This document shows, in pieces, positions 26,760 to 35,089 of a DNA stretch of 64,000 nucleotides. The stretch spans positions 80,902 through 144,901 of the forward strand of contig DATAWG010000042.1 in assembly GCA_036267355.1 (NCBI GenBank), written 5' to 3'. Each line of letters starts with the position of its first letter. Position 1 is the first letter of the stretch. Both the position numbers and the translations under genes were made by a program. The DNA comes from Pirellulales bacterium. GTDB taxonomy: Bacteria; Planctomycetota; Planctomycetia; Pirellulales; DATAWG01. Below the pieces are notes generated by a model. That model worked only from the letters and a program-made list of their open reading frames with translations, made no database searches and was not told the origin of the DNA.

Positions 26760-29744
26760 TCAAGGGGATGGCGGTTCAATTTGAACGTCGTCGAACGTCA
26801 TCGCGGCGATGCCGCCGGCACCGTGGAGAATATTTTCCGGATTCCAATCGGCCTCTTTTAAGTAGGTGATTTTCCGCGCGGACGAAGCAGCTTTCAGCTT
26901 TAGCTTGAGGTTACTCCCGACGGCCTGGCCGGAAATAATCAATCCCGCCTTGCCGTCCAAATAGAACTGGCTTTTCAATGCATCGTGCCAGATTACTTTT
27001 TGATCGAATTCGAGGACAATCTCGTCCTTGTCGGCGTTCGTATAGCGCGCTTCGTGAAGGTCGGGCGGTGTGATCGAGGCGGCGGCCTTGCTACCGTAAA
27101 AATCTCGTTCGATCAGTGGTTGCATGAGCGCGGCGAATTCCGCCCAGCCGGCAAGAGGATAATGGCAGCCGCCGGCCGGTTTGATTCCGAGCGTCGACAT
27201 GATGCTCATGTTCGAATACAAATGCGGCAGTGTGCGTTGCACTTCGCGCAGCCGGTCGCCCGATCCTTCGCGGCCCCCCATGGCACAGGCATTCGGCCAA
27301 ATCTGAAAGATGTAGTAATGGGAAAGATTGGGGAAATCTTCTTTCCACGCGGCCGACATATCGACAAAGTATTGCTGGTACGTCTGCCAGCCGAATTTGC
27401 CCGTCGGACCATCGGCGCCCTGGTCATTTTCACCTTGATGCCAGAGGATTGCGCGAATGCCGTGCGTCAGCTTTGCTTGTTGAATGCGCCATAGCATGCG
27501 GCCGTAGATCGTGTCCAAGTCGGCGTGGTTCGCCGGTGAGGGTTGATGCTGGTCGATTCGCGTTCCCCCGACGGCACCATTGATGATGAAGATTGGAATT
27601 TTCTCGCTCTTCACAAGCCGCCTTGCAAGCTCCATTCCCCAATAGCCAAGCTCAGCTTTGTCGCTGGGCCGAGCCTTCCAGACGGGATTGCACCACAGGT
27701 TTTGCGACACATCTTGCGCGCCGCCCGCGGGGCTGCCATAGCTGCGAATCCACGGGCTGATTTCGCGCGGCGATTCTTCCCCGGTGTCGGTGGCCAGGGC
27801 ATTCGACTGGCCGTCGATGAGAAAAGCATCGCCACAGAGAAGGTTTTTTGCGGTGCGGCGCACGGTGTCGGTCCCATCGATCCGTGCGCCGAATTCAACG
27901 CGGTATTCGATCAGTCCCGGTTTAATCTTTAGCGCAAAGGAATACGACTTGTCGGCTTTGAGCGGCTTGAATTCGTTTGTGACCAATCGATCGCCGGCAT
28001 AGAGCTTCAGAAACACACCCTCGGCCGGACGGTCGAGCACGCCATTGTAGTAAAGTGTTCCTTCATTGTGGTCGTCGCGGGCATAAAACTGATTGTCTTC
28101 GGGTTTTTCATCTTCCAGCGGAACTCTCTCGATCCACGGGTCCTTTGCGGGCTCGGTCACTTCGATTGTTGCCGATGCGATGGTCGCCGGCCCGCCGTTG
28201 TCGATCGCTGCCGTGACGGTGATCGGGCCGGTGAATTGCGAGCGTTTGAGAATCAGCCGGTCGGGAGCCGCCGCTTTGAGCACGGCGCCGCCCGATACAG
28301 TCCACTTGTAATTCAATTGGCCGGCTCCCGCGGTTTGCATTGCCGCAAGATTTGCAATCTCCGGCACCACCTTGATGCGATCGCGGCCATTCCATGCCGG
28401 CGGCGCTCGCAAGGTAAACTCCGGTTCGGGAATTGTCTCCTTGATAATCGCCGGAATGTCGACCGTTTTTGCTCCGGAAGCAAATATGGCCTTGAATTGC
28501 AGCGAGCAGGCGGTGTCTCCCACTACACGGCCGGCGTCGAATGTGTACGAGAATCGATCGACGGCCACGACATTTGTTTCGCCGTTTCGCTTGAGAATCC
28601 AGTACACTTTCTTGGCGCCTCCGGCTCGCGCCGTCAGCGTCGCATGCTTTCCTTCGCCGATCGTGACCGCCGATGGCGAAACCGTGAGAAAATCACCCGG
28701 CTGAGCCAGCGTGCCGACGAGCGTTTGGAGCAGCTTTTGGTTTTCATACTCCAATTTCACCCAGTCAGCCGACCGGGCGACTTTCGAAATCCGAACTTCG
28801 GCAATATCGCCGGAAAAGTTGTAGTTGTTGTACCAGCCGCCGATCCACATCCGCACCGGGCTGCGAATATTGAGCACGGGATTGGCATTCGCCGCGATTC
28901 CGTCGAGCCGGCCGTTCACGTAAAGCCGCGAATCGGTGTTGGTATACGTGTGAACCACATGAATCCATTGCGACGTCGGCAGCCGGCCGACCGACGAAAC
29001 ATTGCCGCCGGAGAAATAGCAATCCATACGCATATGCGGCGGGCTGGCCAATTGCATGACGACCTTGCCCCGCGCTTGTTCATTGCCCCAACCGACGATC
29101 GTCGCATTCGAGCGATCGGCGCGAAACCAAACCTCTGTCGAATGCGGGCTGGCCCCCACGGGAAAACCGGCGACCTTTTCGCCGCAAGAAATGCCCTTGC
29201 CGACTTGGAAATGCCGGGCCCCGGCAATGACACCTGGACTTGCCGTCGTGCCGGCATCGATTGGTGCAAGCGAGCTGACCTCATCCTTCATCGGATTCTT
29301 ACGGTCGCTCAAATGCATGACTTCCAGGAAGCCGTTCGACGAATTGAACACCGCCGCGCCGTTGGATTCGCCGGCCGCGTCTGAATTGCCCCAGTGAAGC
29401 TCGATTTCTTGGCGCGAATTTCCGTGGATCACGGGGAGCCGCACCCAAATGGCCGCCGTTCCATCCTCGGCATCCCACTGCTCGATTTGATAGCTCAGCG
29501 GCTTGCCATCCTGCGAGAAGCGGATATCCGCCCCGTCGGACTTCGCCTGATGGAAATCGAACGATTCCTTGTTCAATCGCACAAGGACCGGGAATCCCTC
29601 TTCCCTTGCCGTATCGGGCAGGTTAGCGCCGTCAGGAGTGGTCAGAACGGCGAGCGAGCCGGAATGCCGCCAACCGTCATATTGCGCGAAGGCCGATTGG
29701 AGTGGCAGCAGTAAAACGACGGCGAAGATCAATTTCTTGGCCAC
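26760..29744 (-). CDS. Secreted LamG / sialate O-acetylesterase-type protein
   Basis: 994-residue secreted protein starting from GTG. A signal peptide (about 1-20, KKLIFAVVLLLPLQSAFA) leads into a DUF2341-like region (about 45-130), a LamG/concanavalin-like domain (about 150-335), Ig-like beta domains and a SASA-type esterase domain (about 635-880). That domain holds the GDSL-like nucleophile motif LIDGQSNA (near 640) and the catalytic WHQGEND (near 770). Planctomycetes encode many such enzymes, which deacetylate glycans. Substrate is unknown. No sulfatase or other carbohydrate gene lies next to it. Confidence 0.87.
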   Translation of the reverse strand: MAKKLIFAVVLLLPLQSAFAQYDGWRHSGSLAVLTTPDGANLPDTAREEGFPVLVRLNKESFDFHQAKSDGADIRFSQDGKPLSYQIEQWDAEDGTAAIWVRLPVIHGNSRQEIELHWGNSDAAGESNGAAVFNSSNGFLEVMHLSDRKNPMKDEVSSLAPIDAGTTASPGVIAGARHFQVGKGISCGEKVAGFPVGASPHSTEVWFRADRSNATIVGWGNEQARGKVVMQLASPPHMRMDCYFSGGNVSSVGRLPTSQWIHVVHTYTNTDSRLYVNGRLDGIAANANPVLNIRSPVRMWIGGWYNNYNFSGDIAEVRISKVARSADWVKLEYENQKLLQTLVGTLAQPGDFLTVSPSAVTIGEGKHATLTARAGGAKKVYWILKRNGETNVVAVDRFSYTFDAGRVVGDTACSLQFKAIFASGAKTVDIPAIIKETIPEPEFTLRAPPAWNGRDRIKVVPEIANLAAMQTAGAGQLNYKWTVSGGAVLKAAAPDRLILKRSQFTGPITVTAAIDNGGPATIASATIEVTEPAKDPWIERVPLEDEKPEDNQFYARDDHNEGTLYYNGVLDRPAEGVFLKLYAGDRLVTNEFKPLKADKSYSFALKIKPGLIEYRVEFGARIDGTDTVRRTAKNLLCGDAFLIDGQSNALATDTGEESPREISPWIRSYGSPAGGAQDVSQNLWCNPVWKARPSDKAELGYWGMELARRLVKSEKIPIFIINGAVGGTRIDQHQPSPANHADLDTIYGRMLWRIQQAKLTHGIRAILWHQGENDQGADGPTGKFGWQTYQQYFVDMSAAWKEDFPNLSHYYIFQIWPNACAMGGREGSGDRLREVQRTLPHLYSNMSIMSTLGIKPAGGCHYPLAGWAEFAALMQPLIERDFYGSKAAASITPPDLHEARYTNADKDEIVLEFDQKVIWHDALKSQFYLDGKAGLIISGQAVGSNLKLKLKAASSARKITYLKEADWNPENILHGAGGIAAMTFDDVQIEPPSP

Positions 29745-29779
29745 GGAAATTCGTCCGTCGCTGGTGAGGCGGGTTCCTG

Positions 29780-29965
29780 CTACCGCTTGCTCATCCCGGC
29801 CATGACCGCAAATGTGCCCGCGGCGGCAACGGTTGCCAGCAATAGGCCGCCGAACATTTTTAGCCAGCCGAAACTGTCGCCCGAATTCAAGAAAACCTGA
29901 AACCCGATAACGACCAGGCAGAAGACCATGATCGAGACCAGAATTGCGTTCTTTGAGTCATCCAT
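29780..29965 (-). CDS. Small two-helix membrane protein
   Basis: 61-residue hypothetical membrane protein, MDDSKNAILVSIMVFCLVVI onward, with two hydrophobic helices (about 8-25 and 34-57) and a short C-terminal MSKR. The ATG at 29965 was chosen because upstream residues of the open frame are a low-quality Pro-rich extension. No family recognised. Confidence 0.55.
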   Translation of the reverse strand: MDDSKNAILVSIMVFCLVVIGFQVFLNSGDSFGWLKMFGGLLLATVAAAGTFAVMAGMSKR

Positions 29966-30007
29966 ATCGGTTGCCGGGATCGACGGATGAATGGGAGGAT
30001 TTATGGA

Positions 30008-30090
30008 GGTGAGGGGTGCCCCAGGAAAGGCTGGGGCAATGGTCGCCAAAGGGACCGTCTGGTGGGGGCCTTCCCTGGGCCTGGGCTGCT
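30008..30090. repeat. Imperfect inverted repeat upstream of the small membrane protein
   Basis: Strings gtgccccaggaaaggctggg and gggggccttccctgggcctg form an inverted pair. The first also folds alone as GCCCCAG-gaaagg-CTGGGGC. Placed between a small membrane protein start and the lysine-rich gene stop. Confidence 0.5.
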
Positions 30091-30112
30091 CTGCGATTTT
30101 GCAAGCATTTCG

Positions 30113-30475
30113 TCAAACAATTTCGTCTTTGACGATCGCGACGTAGTGCGGCGTTTTTTGCGATGCGGTCAGTTCGCCGGCTTTCTTGTCGGCCTGCTTG
30201 CGCTCGCTGTATTCGAAGAGGTGGACACGCTTGCCGGTTTGATTGAAGATCCCCCAAAAAGCCTTGCGGCGAACTTCTTTGGCCGTTTTCGCTCGACTCT
30301 TGCGGGCAGTGGCCCGCTTGGGCGCGGCCTTCTTGGCCTTTTTCTTTGCGCCGCCTTCTTCCCCATCGTCGCCATCGCCTTCATCGGCGTCTTCGACTTC
30401 GTCCGCCGCTTCGGCCGCTTCCGCCGCCTCGCCGGCAGCCCGCAACTCTTTTCGATTCAATATTTTGCGAGCCAT
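30113..30475 (-). CDS. Charged Lys/Glu-rich conserved small protein
   Basis: 120-residue hypothetical protein. Residues 1-40 are acidic with Ala/Glu/Asp runs (AAEAAEAADEVEDADEGDGD), 41-65 are Lys/Arg-rich (GGAKKKAKKAAPKRATARKS), and the C-terminal half is a folded-looking segment, EVRRKAFWGIFNQTGKRVHL through TPHYVAIVKDEIV. Charge distribution could suit nucleic-acid contact but no known domain is seen. A similar small protein type is common in planctomycetes, by recollection only. Confidence 0.65.
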   Translation of the reverse strand: MARKILNRKELRAAGEAAEAAEAADEVEDADEGDGDDGEEGGAKKKAKKAAPKRATARKSRAKTAKEVRRKAFWGIFNQTGKRVHLFEYSERKQADKKAGELTASQKTPHYVAIVKDEIV

Positions 30476-30655
30476 GTCACTCTCGAAAGGAAACTGGAAA
30501 TGGTTCGACGCGCCAAATTTCGCCCCGATTTTTCCGGGCCGACGGCGTCTATATTAGCGAATCGCGAAGCGGCGGGCTAGGAGCGGAGCGTTGGCGCGGA
30601 GCAATAATTTCAGTCGGCAAAGGAACGGCAACTCGACGGGCGCTTCGCGCTTCTC

Positions 30656-30997
30656 TTAGCTTGCCGCTTCATCGGCCGCCGCATCGGCCGCGGGAACAAT
30701 TGGCGTCGCGCCGGGCGGGGGCGTCCCGCCGCCAGCGCGAACGTAGCGACTTCGCTCGCGCGCATATTCGTCGGCAGCGGGCAGATCGGCGGCCGGGTTG
30801 CTTGCCGGCAGATTCGCGGCCTCCGTCGCTCGATCGAAGAGCCGCTGCAAGAACGGCCGGCACCAACCACAACCTGTCCCGGCCCCGAAGCATTCGCTGA
30901 TCTGGCTGGCGCGCCGTGGCCGCTCGACGCGCAAGAAATTCTCCACTTTCCGCTTCGTCACATGAAAACAGAGGCAAAGTTCGTCGTCGGGAAGCAT
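30656..30997 (-). CDS. BFD-like [2Fe-2S] protein with long tail
   Basis: 113-residue protein. The N-terminal half matches the bacterioferritin-associated ferredoxin fold: a CLCFHVTKRKVENFLRVER segment with Cys8 and Cys10, then a CFGAGTGCGWC segment with Cys43 and Cys46 (Cys36 is extra). These would coordinate a [2Fe-2S] cluster. A low-complexity Ala/Pro-rich tail makes up residues 55-113. No bacterioferritin gene lies adjacent, so the partner is unknown. It could also be the BFD domain of a larger redox system. Confidence 0.72.
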   Translation of the reverse strand: MLPDDELCLCFHVTKRKVENFLRVERPRRASQISECFGAGTGCGWCRPFLQRLFDRATEAANLPASNPAADLPAADEYARERSRYVRAGGGTPPPGATPIVPAADAAADEAAS

Positions 30998-31600
30998 GAC
31001 GGGGGAAGGGCGATGGCGGACTGAGCAAAAATCGGAATAGATGGCATTGTGCAGTTTACCCGATTTTTTGTTCCGACGTCCGCGAATGCTTGGCGGCATC
31101 GCGACTGGACGGAAACGAAGGTAAGCTTTGCACCCTAGCAAGACTCGTCGGCGCTACTCTGAAATGTGTCGACCGAACTGGTTCTCCGATGCGAATCCGA
31201 GCTGCCATCGCGGGATCTCGCCGCTGTCCATCGGCATTTTTCGGTTGCCTGTTTCAATCGCGCTTGGACGCCTATCGAAAGGCCGGACCGCACGACTGCC
31301 GATGATGAAGCGATGGTGCTTCCGGCGGCGGCATCGATTTGGCGTTGGAGTCAGCGTGAAGACCGCACCGAGCGGGACCTGTCGATCCGACGATATCTTT
31401 GCAAACCAATAATCATTATCGTCAAGTGCCGATTCCCTTCGCCAAAATTACGGCGATTAATTCGACATTCGCGGGGGCCGCCGCCAAATGCGCTGACTAG
31501 GTTTGTCGGTCTTGGATCCGCGCTTTCGCTAGACAGTCGTTCTGCTGCCGGTTTAGAATCGAATAGACCGTCCTTGTCTTTTGCCATCGATAGGCGCTGC
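30998..31600. other. Divergent intergenic region upstream of znuA
   Basis: About 600 bases between the BFD-like gene (minus) and the ZnuA-like gene (plus). An open frame continues upstream from znuA without a stop, but its translation lacks family features. No promoter motif, Zur-type operator or other element could be identified by eye. It should contain the promoters of both flanking genes. Confidence 0.5.
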
Positions 31601-32935
31601 ATGAGCTTTTCCTTCCGAACCGTTTGGGCTCTGCCGCTGGTTGTCGCTGGCCTTGCGCTTGTCGGTTGCGGGCAAGAGAAGGCGGCGGAGACGGGGCCAC
31701 CGAAGCCGGTGATCGCGGTGAGCATCTTTCCTGTCGCCAGTCTGGTCCAGCAACTGACCGACGATTGGGCCGAGGTGGTGACACTCTTGCCCGAGGGGGC
31801 CGAGGAACACGATTTCGAAATGACGGCCGATCAGGTGCGTCAGCTCAGCCGCGCCGACCTGCTCGTGCTGGTGGGAAATGGCCTGGATACTTGGGCAGAG
31901 TTGAAGCCCGGGACGACCGCCGGCGCGAAGCAGCTCGCCGTTTTGCGAATGGGCGATTTGCTCAAAGATTTCAAAGCCGATAATTCTGCGAAACAAATGC
32001 CGGTCGCAAGTAAGCCGTCGGTTGCGCCGGCGGCTCCGGCGAACGCGATTCCGCCCGCGTCAGGTCCTGCCGCGGCGTCGGAAAATCTCGCCGCTGCCGA
32101 CACCCGGCCCGACAGTGCCACGCGCCTTGGGCCGCCGCCTCCGCCGGTGCCGGATGCAGCCGCTTCGGCCGCGCCGAACAATCATTTGTGGCTCGATCCG
32201 GTGCTCGTCGCTCGGTTTGTCCAGGCGATTGCACATCCGCTGTGCGAGCGCTATCCGGAGCATCGGGCCGAAATCGAAAAAGCGGCGTCCCGGCTTCTGG
32301 ACGACGTGCAGCGAATTGACCAAAATTACCGCCACGAGCTATCCATGGTGCGACGGCGCGAGCTTGTCACGTTTCACAATGCGTTCGACTTGATCGCCAA
32401 TCGCTATGGCTTGCTCATCGTGGCCCGGCTCACGGACATCGAGGCCGATCCGCACGGTGGGGTGCCGCCCGACGCCTACCTCGGGGCGATCAAAGCCATC
32501 AAGAAATATGGCTTGATGGTGATTTATTCCGAGCCCGAGTTTTCCGCGCAGGAAGTGGCCGGGATTCGGCGCGAAACGGGCGTTGAATTGCTGACGCTCG
32601 ATCCGCTGGGCGGCCCGAAAATCGACGGCTACCGCACCTACCAGGAAATGATGGAATCCAATCTGAAAACGCTCGTCAGGGGGCAAGGGCTTGACACACC
32701 CGGTCCCGAGCTCCCTGTGCCGGTTCTTCCCGACACCGCGAGGCGAACACGGAGCACGGATCCTGATTTCGATGTGCCGCTCCACATTCCGTCCGGCGAA
32801 AAAAAACAGAAGAAGAGCGGCCGGCCCGATCTACTCTCGGACCCCGACTTGCGGTTTCCGCCGATTGTCGCGCCGCGCATTGAACCGTCGGGGTCCGGCG
32901 ATTCCAATCCGGCATTTCCGCATTCGCAGCCGTGA
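31601..32935 (+). CDS. znuA: ZnuA-like metal-binding lipoprotein
   Basis: 444-residue periplasmic substrate-binding protein of the ZnuA/TroA cluster 9 family, for Zn(II) or Mn(II). The ATG at 31601 gives a lipoprotein signal (LALVGC, Cys23). Metal ligands are expected at His70 (EEHDFEMT), His195 (NNHLWLDP), His259 (TFHNAFD) and Asp334 (TLDPLGG). The region normally rich in His is instead Ala/Pro/Ser-rich (about 135-190). A further tail of about 90 residues, Pro/Arg-rich, follows the family end. znuC comes next but no permease gene. Confidence 0.83.
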   Translation: MSFSFRTVWALPLVVAGLALVGCGQEKAAETGPPKPVIAVSIFPVASLVQQLTDDWAEVVTLLPEGAEEHDFEMTADQVRQLSRADLLVLVGNGLDTWAELKPGTTAGAKQLAVLRMGDLLKDFKADNSAKQMPVASKPSVAPAAPANAIPPASGPAAASENLAAADTRPDSATRLGPPPPPVPDAAASAAPNNHLWLDPVLVARFVQAIAHPLCERYPEHRAEIEKAASRLLDDVQRIDQNYRHELSMVRRRELVTFHNAFDLIANRYGLLIVARLTDIEADPHGGVPPDAYLGAIKAIKKYGLMVIYSEPEFSAQEVAGIRRETGVELLTLDPLGGPKIDGYRTYQEMMESNLKTLVRGQGLDTPGPELPVPVLPDTARRTRSTDPDFDVPLHIPSGEKKQKKSGRPDLLSDPDLRFPPIVAPRIEPSGSGDSNPAFPHSQP

Positions 32936-32984
32936 CGGATGAAATGCAGCACGCGGAGGTGCGCAGACGCGGGGGAAAAGAAGA

Positions 32985-34034
32985 ATGCACGGAATGGCGG
33001 CGATCGAACGAATAGGAACGCCGTTGGCTACGAATCTTCATCACGACCGCCCCATTGGCCCGGAACCGTGCCCGCATGGCAGCCTGGCCGAGCATCGGGC
33101 CGGGTCCGACGCGGTTTGCCTGGACGGTGTGAGCTTCAGCTATCCTTCGACCCGCGGGTCAGCGGATCGCTCGCTGGCGCTTCGCGATGTGACTCTGCAT
33201 GTCGAGCAGGGCTGCAGCCTGGGAATCATCGGCCCAAATGGCGCCGGAAAAACGACGCTATTGAAAATCATTCTTGGCTTGCTCGAAGGATTTCGCGGCA
33301 CCGTCCGAGTGCTGGGAATGACGCCGCGAGAGGCTTGCCGCCGGGGCGGGCTGATCGGCTACGTACCGCAGCGCCACGATGCCGAATGGCGATTTCCGCT
33401 CACCGTCAGGCAAGTGGTGCGCATGGGGTTGATCGGCAAAACCGGTCCGCTGCAGTGGTATTCGCGCGCTGATCGGCAACATGTCGAATTGCTGATGGAG
33501 CAACTCGGGATCGCGCCGCTGGCCGATCGCCCGATCGGCGATTTATCCGGGGGCCAGCAACAGCGGTGCTTCATTGCCAGGGCACTGGCCGCCAAGCCAA
33601 AAATCCTGATCCTCGACGAACCGCTCGTCGGCGTCGACGAGGCGGGGCAACAGCAGTTTGCCGAGTTGAGCCGCCGGCTGCACAATGGCTTGAATCCGGC
33701 GGCGAAGGGGCCGCGTGCGGCGACCGGCGATGGCGGTAGTTCGAGCACCGATTCGAAGCTGACTCTGGTGATCGTCAGCCACGATATTCGCGCCATTGCC
33801 GCGAGTTGCAGCCGCGTGGCTTGTCTCAATCAAATGATTCATTATCACGATTCGCCGGCCGGCCTAACCGAAGACGTGCTCCGCGAGGTGTTTCAGCACG
33901 AAATTTCGTCGGTCCTTCGCGCGCCAAAAACCCCTCCGCACGATTCGCTCCCCAGCATGCACGATCTGCAAGATAGCTTGCCGAAACCGCCGGCCGATCA
34001 AACGGCGAAGGAAAACATCGTTGGGCGGAAATAA
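32985..34034 (+). CDS. znuC: ABC transporter ATPase, ZnuC-like
   Basis: 349-residue ATPase predicted to energise the ZnuA partner. Walker A is GPNGAGKTTLLK, the signature is LSGGQQQRCFIARAL, and Walker B is ILILDEPLVGVDE. An N-terminal extension of about 42 residues precedes the ABC fold (SDAVCLDGVSFSYPS). A Gly/Ser/Ala-rich insertion (AAKGPRAATGDGGSSSTDSK) separates Walker B from the H-loop in IVSHD. The C-terminus has an unusual tail ending in KENIVGRK. It follows znuA with about 50 bases. The permease (ZnuB) is not adjacent, so function depends on a partner elsewhere. Confidence 0.8.
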   Translation: MHGMAAIERIGTPLATNLHHDRPIGPEPCPHGSLAEHRAGSDAVCLDGVSFSYPSTRGSADRSLALRDVTLHVEQGCSLGIIGPNGAGKTTLLKIILGLLEGFRGTVRVLGMTPREACRRGGLIGYVPQRHDAEWRFPLTVRQVVRMGLIGKTGPLQWYSRADRQHVELLMEQLGIAPLADRPIGDLSGGQQQRCFIARALAAKPKILILDEPLVGVDEAGQQQFAELSRRLHNGLNPAAKGPRAATGDGGSSSTDSKLTLVIVSHDIRAIAASCSRVACLNQMIHYHDSPAGLTEDVLREVFQHEISSVLRAPKTPPHDSLPSMHDLQDSLPKPPADQTAKENIVGRK

Positions 34035-34044
34035 TCGATTGGCC

Positions 34045-34953
34045 ATGCTCCAGCGATCCACGGTCGTAGCTCCCGAGCCGCTATTGGCATATCTGATCGG
34101 CTCGCTCGGATTGCAGCGCAAAACCGCCAAAACGCTGTTGAAGCACGGGGCCGTCGCCGTGAATGGCCGGACGGTGCGGCAGTTCGATCAATCGCTCGCG
34201 GTCGGCGATGAAATTGCGGTCAGCGATGCGCGAACCGCCGCCGCCGCCGACCGATTGAGGCATGCCCGAATCAAACCGGTCTTTGAAGACGACGCTATGA
34301 TTGTCGTCGAAAAACCCGCCGGTCTGTTGACCGTTGCCACCGACAACGAGAAGACCGACACGCTGTTCGTTCGGCTGAACGAGTACTTGCGAGACGTTAC
34401 CCGCACCGCCCGCGCCCCAACTTCGGATCAAGCGCTGGTGGCGCATCGGCTCGATCGAGACACTTCGGGCCTGGTGGTGTTCGCCAAAACGCCGGCGGCG
34501 CAACAGTATTTGCATGCCGCCTGGCCCGAGGTTGAAAAGATTTATCTGGCAATCGTCGTCGGCCGGCCGGAATCCGAGCGGGGCACGATCACGAGCTACC
34601 TCACTGAAACGACGTCGCTACAGGTTTTTAGCAACGATCGGGAAACGCCCGACGGACGATTGGCGGTCACGCATTATCGCGTGTTGCAATCGCGGGGCGA
34701 GTTTTCGCTCGTGGAGGTGCGGCTCGAAACCGGTCGCAAGCATCAAATCCGCGTTCATCTCGCCGGCCTGAGCTGCATCGTTGCCGGCGATCGGCGCTAC
34801 GGGGCAAAGCTCGATCCGTGCCGGCGGCTGGCGTTGCACGCCCAAAAATTGACGCTTCCACACCCGACGAGCGGCGAGCGAATCAGTTTCACATCGCGAC
34901 TGCCGTCGGCGATGCACAAACTGTTTCCAAGCTGGAAACAGCCGACGACTTGA
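34045..34953 (+). CDS. Pseudouridine synthase, RluA family
   Basis: 302-residue RluA/RsuA-superfamily enzyme that isomerises uridine in 23S rRNA or tRNA. An S4 RNA-binding domain is at the start (LLAYLIGSLGLQRKTAKTLL). The catalytic Asp lies in the motif HRLDRDTSGLVVFAK. A C-terminal motif LETGRKHQIRVHL is also present. The TTG at 34021 would add eight residues and overlap znuC, so the ATG at 34045 was preferred. Which uridine it modifies (RluC, RluD or TruC-like) cannot be told. Confidence 0.85.
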   Translation: MLQRSTVVAPEPLLAYLIGSLGLQRKTAKTLLKHGAVAVNGRTVRQFDQSLAVGDEIAVSDARTAAAADRLRHARIKPVFEDDAMIVVEKPAGLLTVATDNEKTDTLFVRLNEYLRDVTRTARAPTSDQALVAHRLDRDTSGLVVFAKTPAAQQYLHAAWPEVEKIYLAIVVGRPESERGTITSYLTETTSLQVFSNDRETPDGRLAVTHYRVLQSRGEFSLVEVRLETGRKHQIRVHLAGLSCIVAGDRRYGAKLDPCRRLALHAQKLTLPHPTSGERISFTSRLPSAMHKLFPSWKQPTT

Positions 34954-34969
34954 GAGTGACGATATCGGT

Positions 34970-35046
34970 GGGCCATTCCCACGGCTCTGCGTGGGTGGTT
35001 TTGGCAAATAAACACATGTCCACGCAAGGCCGTGGACATGGCACCC
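34970..35046. repeat. Paired hairpin repeats between rluA-like gene and DUF1501 gene
   Basis: Two hairpins in inverted orientation: TCCCACGGCTCTGCGTGGG and GTCCACGCAAGGCCGTGGAC, with ggttttggcaaataaacac between them. A third copy, CCCACGCAAAGCCGTGGG, lies inside gltB (51450-51468). The pair separates convergent genes and could act as a bidirectional terminator. Confidence 0.75.
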
Positions 35047-35089
35047 ATAATCAACTCCTATCGTCGCCCCGTTTCGGCGGCAATCCAGG

